Positions 5,765-9,560 of a stretch of 9,560 nucleotides of DNA are shown piece by piece. The DNA comes from JAYEKL01 sp034660995. Lineage in GTDB: Bacteria > Patescibacteriota > Minisyncoccia > JAHIHE01 > JAGLIN01. Positions within the stretch are counted from its first letter, which is position 1; each line of letters starts with the position of its first letter. Both the position numbers and the translations under genes were made by a program. The notes under the pieces were generated by a model, which made no database searches, had not been told where the DNA came from, and worked only from the letters and a program-made list of their open reading frames with translations. The stretch lies in assembly GCA_034660995.1 (NCBI GenBank), contig JAYEKL010000089.1, positions 1-9,560 of the forward strand, in the 5' to 3' direction.

Positions 5765-5848
5765 TGCCGAGAGAGGGACTTGAACCCTCACGCCCAAGAT
5801 GAGCACAGGCCCTCAACCTGCCGCGTATACCAATTCCGCCACCTCGGC
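5765..5848 (-). tRNA. tRNA-Leu(GAG)
   Basis: A complete 84-nt class II tRNA on the minus strand. Acceptor GCCGAGG (from 5848) pairs with TCTCGGC, with one G-U. The anticodon stem GCAGG/CCTGT region carries loop TTGAGGG, giving GAG. The variable arm is long; discriminator A; CCA is not encoded. It is the second leucine tRNA in the window. Confidence 0.97.
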
Positions 5849-5856
5849 AAAATTAA

Positions 5857-5882
5857 CCTACTCGCCTACCGGACGGGCAGGT
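5857..5882. repeat. G+C-rich imperfect hairpin (dispersed-repeat-like)
   Basis: An island of about 25 nt with 18 G/C, in otherwise very A+T-rich spacer. CCTACTCGCC faces GGACGGGCAGG with wobbles and one mismatch. It lies between the L19 gene and tRNA-Leu(GAG). There is no T-run, so it is not a clear terminator. Confidence 0.45.
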
Positions 5883-5912
5883 AACCAATAACTTATAACT
5901 CATAACAAATCA
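5883..5912. repeat. Heptad repeat, AACTTAT/AACTCAT family, copy 4
   Basis: The run AATAACTTATAACTCATAAC shows a 7-nt period. It ends within a few bases of the L19 stop codon (5914). Confidence 0.7.
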
Positions 5913-5913
5913 G

Positions 5914-6489
5914 TTATTTTCCCCTTTCTTTTTCCCCTACTGTTATTTCTTTCTCTCTTGCCACTTCTTCTTTTACCGCTATTTCTTCTTTTTCTTTTTC
6001 GTTCTCTTTAATATCTTCCGTATTTTCTTTTTCCTCTTCCGTATTTTCCTCTTCTTTTTCTTCTGATTCTTTCTCAGTCTTTTCCTCTTGCTCTTGCGGT
6101 TTATTATCTTCTTCACTTGCTAATTCTCCTTTAGGTTTAGTTGCTTTTCCTACTCTATCTCTCATATAATTGAGTTTTGCTCGTTTTGCTTTTGTAATCT
6201 TGATAATTTCTATTTTTTCTATAGTTGGAGCATTTAACGGGAAAATTTTCTCAACTCCTATTCCTTCAGAAATTTTACGTACTGTAATAGTTGCATTTAC
6301 TCCAGTTCCTCCTTTTCTTCCAAGAACAAGACCTTCAAAAACCTGAACTCTCTCTTTTGCCTCTGTTTTTTTCCCAGTACCTTTTGTTTCTACTATTTTT
6401 TGGTATACCTTAACAACATGACCAGGTTTTATATTTGGCAAGTCTTTTCTTGTGTTGCTATGATTAAAATCTTGTAGTACTACTGTCAT
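5914..6489 (-). CDS. rplS: Ribosomal protein L19 (bL19) with a long acidic C-terminal tail
   Basis: Large-subunit protein at the 30S-50S interface. Residues 1 to about 120 are the L19 core: NIKPGHVVKVYQKI (19-32), FEGLVLGRKGGTGVNATITV (51-70), IGVEKIFPLNAP (77-88) and the signature RAKLNYMRDRVGKATK (103-118). bL19 normally ends here at about 115-120 residues. Residues 121-191 are an extra tail of mostly Glu and Lys with scattered Thr/Asn, low in complexity and probably disordered or helical. It is in frame, with no break. The usual neighbours rpsP, rimM and trmD are absent. The gene has its own promoter and may be read through into tRNA-Leu, tRNA-Val and tRNA-Phe, since no terminator is visible before 5092. 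The start ATG has no Shine-Dalgarno sequence. Confidence 0.95.
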   Translation of the reverse strand: MTVVLQDFNHSNTRKDLPNIKPGHVVKVYQKIVETKGTGKKTEAKERVQVFEGLVLGRKGGTGVNATITVRKISEGIGVEKIFPLNAPTIEKIEIIKITKAKRAKLNYMRDRVGKATKPKGELASEEDNKPQEQEEKTEKESEEKEEENTEEEKENTEDIKENEKEKEEIAVKEEVAREKEITVGEKERGK

Positions 6490-6546
6490 ATTTAGTTAAA
6501 TTATGAATTATAAACTATTGATTATGCTAATTACTTTACACATTCC

Positions 6547-6575
6547 ATACTACTTTATAAACTTAAATTAGTCAA
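6547..6575 (-). promoter_or_regulatory. Promoter of rplS
   Basis: On the minus strand: TTGACT (6575-6570), a 17-bp spacer and TAGTAT (6552-6547). The predicted leader is about 50 nt, long enough for control by RNA structure, but I see no clear L19-type leader fold. Confidence 0.65.
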
Positions 6576-6603
6576 GGAAGGTGTTTAGCTTTTTAGCCTC
6601 TAT

Positions 6604-7608
6604 TTAGTCATTTATTTTATCTAAGAAATTTTTAAGGTCTTTCGGTAATTTTGATTCAAAAACACCTATTTTTCTGTTTGGTAGTTTAATTTTTAATTTA
6701 CCAGCATGTAAAAATTGCCTTCCCAATTTTGGTTCAATATTGCGATATTTTTTGAAAAAATATTTTTGATCTCCAATAATAGGATATCCTAAGGCTTTCA
6801 AATGAACTCTTATCTGATGCATTCTTCCTGTTTTTATCTGAACTTCAAGCAATGTATAATTTTCACACCCCAGAACATTCTCTCTGGCTTCGCTATCCAT
6901 CTTGTAATTTTTGATTGTTTTGTATAGAGTTAAAGCCTCTCTTGATTTTATATTTTCTTTTTTCTTTGTGTCTATCACTGTTTGCATATTCGGTTTCGTT
7001 TTTGATCTTCCGATTTTCAAGTCTATAGTCCCCTCTTTTGGCTTTACATCTCCATAAACCAATGCCGTGTATGTTTTTTGAACTTCCCTATTTTTGAATT
7101 GGTTTTTAAGAAACTTAAAACTTTTATTATTTTTAGCGACGATTATTATCCCAGAAGTGTCTTTATCTAAGCGATGAACTGTTCCATATCTTTGTTCATC
7201 TTCGCCAACTTCTTTTAGTTTCGGATAATATTCAATCAAAAAATCAGAAATAGCTGGCGCTTTGCTAGATTCAGCTTTTTGCGATAAAGTCCCAGCTGGC
7301 TTATCTATTGCAATAACATCATCATCTTCATAAATAATTTCTATTTTAGGGATTTTTAATTTTTCATTTTTTGTCATTTCAAGCGGAACGGAGAGGAAAG
7401 AGAAATCTGTAGGCTTTAATATTTTCACTTCATCACCTTCTTTCAAAATATAATCAGGTTTTACCTTTTTATCATTCACCAAAACTTTTTTATTTTTAAT
7501 CATTTTTTGCCAACTTGCTCGTGATTTTTCATCATAAAAAGTAGCCAAAAATTTGTCTATTCTTTGATTTGATTGGGTCGGATTTATTTTAATTTTTCTA
7601 TTTGTCAT
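6604..7608 (-). CDS. RluA/RluD-family RNA pseudouridine synthase with two in-frame insertions
   Basis: Converts specific uridines in rRNA (large subunit in RluD/RluC-like members) to pseudouridine. The protein has 334 residues. An S4 RNA-binding domain occupies about 14-64 (QRIDKFLATF to EGDEVKI). The catalytic domain runs from about 88: IIYEDDDVIAIDKPAG (91-106), the catalytic motif HRLDKDTSG (145-153, nucleophile D148), and TGRMHQIRVHL (260-270). Two stretches look foreign: FSFLSVPLEMTKN at about 69-81 in the interdomain linker, and MDSEARENVLGCE at 237-249 just before the YTLLEV strand. Both are more G+C-rich than the surrounding gene, and neither hits a catalytic motif, so the enzyme is probably active. 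The start lies 20 nt after the recombinase stop, so the two genes may be co-transcribed. Target specificity (RluD against RluC) cannot be read from sequence alone. Confidence 0.9.
   Translation of the reverse strand: MTNRKIKINPTQSNQRIDKFLATFYDEKSRASWQKMIKNKKVLVNDKKVKPDYILKEGDEVKILKPTDFSFLSVPLEMTKNEKLKIPKIEIIYEDDDVIAIDKPAGTLSQKAESSKAPAISDFLIEYYPKLKEVGEDEQRYGTVHRLDKDTSGIIIVAKNNKSFKFLKNQFKNREVQKTYTALVYGDVKPKEGTIDLKIGRSKTKPNMQTVIDTKKKENIKSREALTLYKTIKNYKMDSEARENVLGCENYTLLEVQIKTGRMHQIRVHLKALGYPIIGDQKYFFKKYRNIEPKLGRQFLHAGKLKIKLPNRKIGVFESKLPKDLKNFLDKIND
6862..6900 (-). repeat. Suspected in-frame insertion inside the pseudouridine synthase gene (2)
   Basis: Thirteen codons (MDSEARENVLGCE) are inserted between the strand ending IKNYK and NYTLLEV, where relatives normally have a short turn. 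The DNA contains the small inverted pair CCAGA/TCTGG and is visibly richer in G+C than its flanks. The NY on one side and ENY on the other could be a target duplication. Confidence 0.4.
7372..7408. repeat. Suspected palindromic dispersed repeat inside the pseudouridine synthase gene (1)
   Basis: The + strand opens with TGTCATTTCAAGCGGAACGG and ends with AGAGAAATCT. This resembles the widespread bacterial repeat of the form GTCATTTCGA...GAGAAATCT, which carries ATTTC/GAAAT inverted ends (7376-7380 and 7402-7406 here). It is read in frame as FSFLSVPLEMTKN in the linker between the S4 and catalytic domains. Confidence 0.55.
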
Positions 7609-7628
7609 AATATATTTTTATTTGCCGA

Positions 7629-8450
7629 TTAACTCAACGGACTTTTAATATTTTTAATGCTTGGATTGGTAACTTTTGTATATATTTGAGTTGTTCTGAT
7701 ATTTTGATGTCCTAAAAGTTCTTGAATATAACGAATATCAACGCCATTTTCTAGTAAGTGTGTGGCAAAACTGTGTCTGAGTGAATGAAATGTCGCATCC
7801 TTTTTTATTTTAGCTTTTTTCAAAGCGTTTTCAAAAACTTTTTGAGCAGTTCTTGCAGTTAACTTTCCTCCTCTGTCGCTTACGATTAAATAGTCATTTT
7901 TATTTCTTCCAGTGGCAAAAGAAATAATTTCAGTTTTTAATTTTTCTGGAAAAACTGTAATTCTGTCCCGTCTTCCTTTTGTTTGTTTGATGTGAATTGT
8001 GAGATCTTCAGCGCTAATATCTTTAATTTTCAGATTAACGGTTTCGCTTACGCGCAATCCTGCTCCATAAGAAAGAGAAATGATTAATTTGTGTTTACGA
8101 TTTTTTATGGAATTTGTTATTTTTTTAATTTCATCTTTTGATAAGATCACTGGCAATTTTTTTGATGTTTTGGCAAATTCTATGTTGATTATTACAGGAC
8201 TTTTAGAAATTTCGCGATAAAAATATTTAATTGCATTCAAATAAAGATTTATTGTTTGTCCAGATTGTCCTCTATCTTGCTTTTCTAGTAAATATTTTTT
8301 AATTATGTTTATATCAGGATTTTTCTTGACTATTTTTATGTAATGGAAATAGCCCGAAAGACAAGACAAATAGCTTTTAACGGTCTTTTTGCTATAATTT
8401 CTAAGTCTCAGCTCGTTTTCAATTTTCTCCAAAAGTTCTGTTAATTCCAT
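7629..8450 (-). CDS. Tyrosine recombinase, XerC/XerD/IntI-like
   Basis: Site-specific DNA strand exchange through a 3'-phosphotyrosine link. The protein has 273 residues, close to the usual Xer length and shorter than classical integron integrases (about 320-340). The N-terminal SAM-like core-binding domain is 1 to about 85; the catalytic domain is about 97-273. All active-site residues are present: R133 (GAGLRVSE), K158 (QTKGRRDR), H222 and R225 (HSLRHSFATHLLE), H248 (ELLGHQNI) and nucleophile Y257 (IYTKV). The tail IKSPLS resembles the SPLD end of IntI and of some Xer proteins. The additional IntI-specific segment expected before the HxxR box is not present. It is divergent from a methyltransferase gene surrounded by recombinase-type boxes. 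It could be the housekeeping dimer-resolution recombinase, the cassette recombinase, or both. Confidence 0.92.
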   Translation of the reverse strand: MELTELLEKIENELRLRNYSKKTVKSYLSCLSGYFHYIKIVKKNPDINIIKKYLLEKQDRGQSGQTINLYLNAIKYFYREISKSPVIINIEFAKTSKKLPVILSKDEIKKITNSIKNRKHKLIISLSYGAGLRVSETVNLKIKDISAEDLTIHIKQTKGRRDRITVFPEKLKTEIISFATGRNKNDYLIVSDRGGKLTARTAQKVFENALKKAKIKKDATFHSLRHSFATHLLENGVDIRYIQELLGHQNIRTTQIYTKVTNPSIKNIKSPLS

Positions 8451-8494
8451 AAAATTTGTGCTATATTAAAACTAATGATAAATAATATCATACA

Positions 8495-8503
8495 TTCGCA
8501 TAA
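8495..8503 (+). other. Possible accessory recombinase box (TTCGCATAA)
   Basis: TTCGCATAA differs at one position from the left arm TTCGTATAA of the core site 41 bp downstream, and has the same orientation. It also contains CGCATAA, the end of the XerC half of classical dif sites. It overlaps the proposed recombinase -10 element, so binding here could repress the gene. Nine A+T-rich bases are weak evidence on their own. Confidence 0.35.
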
Positions 8504-8528
8504 TATACAAATATAATTTATTAATCAA
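8500..8528 (-). promoter_or_regulatory. Probable promoter of the recombinase gene
   Basis: On the minus strand: TTGATT (8528-8523), a 17-bp spacer and TATTAT (8505-8500), with a leader of about 43 nt. The surroundings are very A+T-rich, so alternatives exist. Confidence 0.45.
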
Positions 8529-8535
8529 ATATTTA

Positions 8536-8560
8536 TTCGTATAAAAACGAGTTGTACGAA
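8536..8560. other. attI-/dif-like recombination core site
   Basis: TTCGTATAA (8536-8544), 7-bp spacer AAACGAG, TTGTACGAA (8552-8560). The arms are inverted and identical at 8 of 9 positions. Two 9-bp arms with a 6-8 bp crossover region is the standard core site of tyrosine recombinases. It lies 86 bp from the recombinase start on the divergent side. The right arm contains GTTGTAC (8551-8557), a variant of the integron core GTTRRRY. Confidence 0.5.
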
Positions 8561-8561
8561 A

Positions 8562-8578
8562 TTTGTTTTTAATGCTTT
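8562..8578 (+). repeat. Left copy of a perfect 17-bp inverted repeat flanking the methyltransferase gene
   Basis: TTTGTTTTTAATGCTTT, the exact reverse complement of 9204-9220. It lies just inside the core site at 8536-8560 and 21 nt before the methyltransferase start. Confidence 0.8.
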
Positions 8579-8599
8579 GTTTTTAAAAACCTTTTAAAT

Positions 8600-9205
8600 A
8601 TGGATCAACAGAAACTATGGAAAATGAAATGGCGTGAAGCCAAGATTAAACCAGCTAACACGTTCGCCAGAAGAAGTTTTTCTTTAATTAGTGCAAAACA
8701 TAAAACTTTGTTAGATTTGGGCTGTGGTTTGGGTAGGGACGCAATGTATTTTGCGAGAAAGAATCTTAAAGTTACCGCAGTTGATTTCTCTGATACCGGA
8801 TTGGATAAAATATCACGCAATATCGATAATTTAACGGTTGTCAATCAAAAAATCGATAATCTAAAATTCAAGGCTAATTCTTTTGACGTAATTTATACCC
8901 ATCTCAGTCTACACTATTTTGACGACCAAACCACAACCCAAATCTTTAATAAATTATATTTGATTTCAAAGCAAAACGGACTGATTTTTATCAAGTGTAA
9001 GTCCACTGATGATGATTTGTTTGGTAAAGGCAAAAAAATCGCACCAAACATGTATTATAGAAATAATCATATCAGACATTTTTTCACCAAAGAATATATG
9101 AGAGATAAATTATCCAAATTTGAGATAATAAAAATCAGAAAAACTTCTTCTGTCTATCATACATATAAATCATCATTTATCGAAGCCGTTGCTACAAAAA
9201 AATAA
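8600..9205 (+). CDS. Class I SAM-dependent methyltransferase
   Basis: Transfers a methyl group from S-adenosylmethionine; the acceptor is unknown. The protein has 201 residues of a single Rossmann-like domain. Motif I is LLDLGCGLGRD (37-47), the acidic end of strand 2 is VTAVDFS (58-64, D62 for the SAM ribose), and the post-motif II strand is SFDVIYTHLSLHYF (94-107). The N-terminal W7/W11 pattern and overall size recall small stand-alone enzymes such as the TehB/Methyltransf_25 type. It has none of the target-recognition regions of DNA methyltransferases, so a small-molecule substrate is more likely. The stop codon overlaps the right 17-bp inverted repeat. It is divergent from the recombinase and bracketed by recombinase-type boxes, which suggests cassette-borne cargo. 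No Shine-Dalgarno sequence is seen. Confidence 0.88.
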   Translation: MDQQKLWKMKWREAKIKPANTFARRSFSLISAKHKTLLDLGCGLGRDAMYFARKNLKVTAVDFSDTGLDKISRNIDNLTVVNQKIDNLKFKANSFDVIYTHLSLHYFDDQTTTQIFNKLYLISKQNGLIFIKCKSTDDDLFGKGKKIAPNMYYRNNHIRHFFTKEYMRDKLSKFEIIKIRKTSSVYHTYKSSFIEAVATKK

Positions 9206-9220
9206 AGCATTAAAAACAAA
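9204..9220 (-). repeat. Right copy of the perfect 17-bp inverted repeat
   Basis: AAAGCATTAAAAACAAA pairs base for base with 8562-8578. It begins inside the methyltransferase stop codon (TAA 9203-9205). Confidence 0.8.
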
Positions 9221-9224
9221 CTCA

Positions 9225-9265
9225 AGCCCCGCTGCGCTCTCGCTCCACTGCATTTCGCTCGGGTC
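9225..9265. other. G+C-rich block after the methyltransferase gene
   Basis: About 41 nt of roughly two-thirds G+C with repeated CGCTC-type words (GCGCTC, TCGCTCC, TTCGCTCGGG), between the 17-bp repeat and the attC-like fold. It has no open frame and no clear perfect hairpin. Its composition differs sharply from everything around it. Confidence 0.5.
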
Positions 9266-9443
9266 GTACAACAAGGTATATGCGGAAAAAGGCTCGGCTC
9301 GCCTTTTTCCCAAATTCCGCCCCAGTTTTCTGATGATTAATCATTGATTGATCCTTGATTAATCATTCGTGGAATATTAAAATTTATTCATTTTAAAACG
9401 GAAAACTGTTGCGGAACTTCGTATATACAAAATGTTATATAAA
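9263..9443 (+). other. attC-like folded recombination site (possible structured RNA as alternative)
   Basis: Outer stem GTACAAC (9266-9272) with GTTATAT (9434-9440): 6 of 7 pairs, one of them G-U. Unpaired AAG / AAAAT. Second stem GTATATGCG (9276-9284) with CGTATATAC (9420-9428): 9 pairs including one G-U, then an extrahelical G (9285) and two more pairs. Inside: TTCCGC 9315-9320 with GCGGAA 9411-9416, and CAGTTTTC 9323-9330 with GAAAACTG 9401-9408. There are three local hairpins: 9284-9293/9301-9310, 9334-9343/9356-9365 and 9377-9383/9390-9396. R''/L'' and L'/R' boxes, an unpaired central spacer and one extra base on the L'' side are the defining traits of integron attC sites. At about 175 nt it is long for one. 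Confidence 0.5.
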
Positions 9444-9473
9444 ATTAGTTGCCTTAGTTTAATCTAAAAAATC

Positions 9474-9560
9474 ATGTCAAAAATTTTACTTATAATAATT
9501 ACAGGACTTCCTGGAACAGGCAAAACAACATTGGGCAAAAAATTGGCTGAAGAATTTCGC
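9474..9560 (+). CDS. P-loop NTPase / small-molecule kinase-like protein (N-terminal part only)
   Basis: The frame opens at ATG 9474 and runs off the right edge after 29 codons: a hydrophobic first strand (SKILLIIITG) followed by a Walker A motif GLPGTGKTT at residues 11-19 and the helix LGKKLAEEF. This start matches AAA-type predicted kinases and adenylate-kinase-like P-loop proteins, in which the P-loop sits close to the N-terminus. Walker B, the lid and the substrate region lie outside the window, so ATPase and kinase cannot be told apart. It begins 39 nt after the proposed core box GTTATAT, as a second cassette gene would. CTAAAAAATC before the ATG holds no Shine-Dalgarno sequence. Confidence 0.75.
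   Translation, partial: MSKILLIIITGLPGTGKTTLGKKLAEEFR

Larger units (their letters stand above)
8552..9434 (+). mobile_element. Candidate gene cassette: methyltransferase plus attC-like site
   Basis: If exchange occurs after the G of GTTGTAC (8551) and of GTTATAT (9434), the unit is 883 bp. It holds one ORF starting 48 nt from its left edge, followed by the attC-like fold, as in integron cassettes. No promoter is obvious inside it. The next ORF starts 39 nt beyond the right boundary, as a second cassette would. Mobility is inferred from structure only. Confidence 0.4.

Noticed and set aside
129..5912. CRISPR array
   Set aside because: The repeats are 7-nt periodic without unique spacers of regular length, and no cas gene is present.
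8491..8520. Classical 28-bp XerC/XerD dif site
   Set aside because: CGCATAA matches one half-site, but the other half and the 6-bp centre do not fit. I kept it only as a possible accessory box.
8605..8844. 79-aa minus-strand ORF
   Set aside because: Shadow of the methyltransferase gene, whose own frame has clear SAM-binding motifs.
9284..9310. Simple rho-independent terminator of the methyltransferase gene
   Set aside because: The 10-bp stem with CTTTTTCC is terminator-like, but the T-run is inside the stem and the hairpin sits within a larger nested fold. It may contribute to termination, but I do not call it as such.

Overview
This is an A+T-rich, gene-dense bacterial window. It probably comes from the Candidate Phyla Radiation (Patescibacteria, Parcubacteria-like). 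The support is circumstantial: short single-domain housekeeping genes, six scattered tRNA genes that all lack an encoded CCA end, no Shine-Dalgarno sequence before any protein start, anchored proteins with PsbP-like modules, a four-helix-bundle (S23/IVP-type) gene remnant, and short degenerate heptad repeats at almost every gene border. No marker here fixes the taxon.

Layout, left to right. (1) Bases 1-2500, + strand: the tail of a probable parallel beta-helix surface protein, a family 4 uracil-DNA glycosylase, tRNA-Cys(GCA), tRNA-Leu(UAA) and a flippase-like membrane protein, ending at a bidirectional terminator. (2) Bases 2500-5060: a membrane-anchored 3D-domain protein (-), tRNA-Gly(GCC) (+) and an anchored protein with three PsbP-like modules (-). 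Promoters and terminators are readable. (3) Bases 5060-6600, - strand: ribosomal protein L19 with a long acidic tail, then tRNA-Leu(GAG), tRNA-Val(UAC) and tRNA-Phe(GAA), possibly one transcript. Between tRNA-Val and tRNA-Phe lies a four-helix-bundle pseudogene split by a roughly 160-bp fold-back MITE. (4) Bases 6600-8450, - strand: an RluA/RluD-type pseudouridine synthase carrying two apparent in-frame foreign insertions, preceded by a complete Xer/IntI-like tyrosine recombinase. (5) Bases 8450-9560, + strand: a SAM methyltransferase and the start of a P-loop ATPase or kinase, pointing away from the recombinase.

The most notable part is region 5. About 86 bp upstream of the recombinase start is a textbook-shaped tyrosine-recombinase core site (two 9-bp inverted boxes, 7-bp spacer). 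Related boxes flank the methyltransferase gene, and those downstream of it form two opposed half-sites that fold like an integron attC: R''/R' stem, unpaired spacer, L''/L' stem with one extrahelical G. Both right-hand core boxes fit GTTRTRY rather than the usual GTTRRRY. The methyltransferase and the P-loop gene each start about 40-50 nt after such a box. The geometry is that of an integron (divergent integrase, attI, cassettes), but the 273-aa recombinase lacks the extra segment of classical IntI. A Xer/dif-module-like or invertible cassette is therefore an equally open reading. A perfect 17-bp inverted repeat also brackets the methyltransferase gene.
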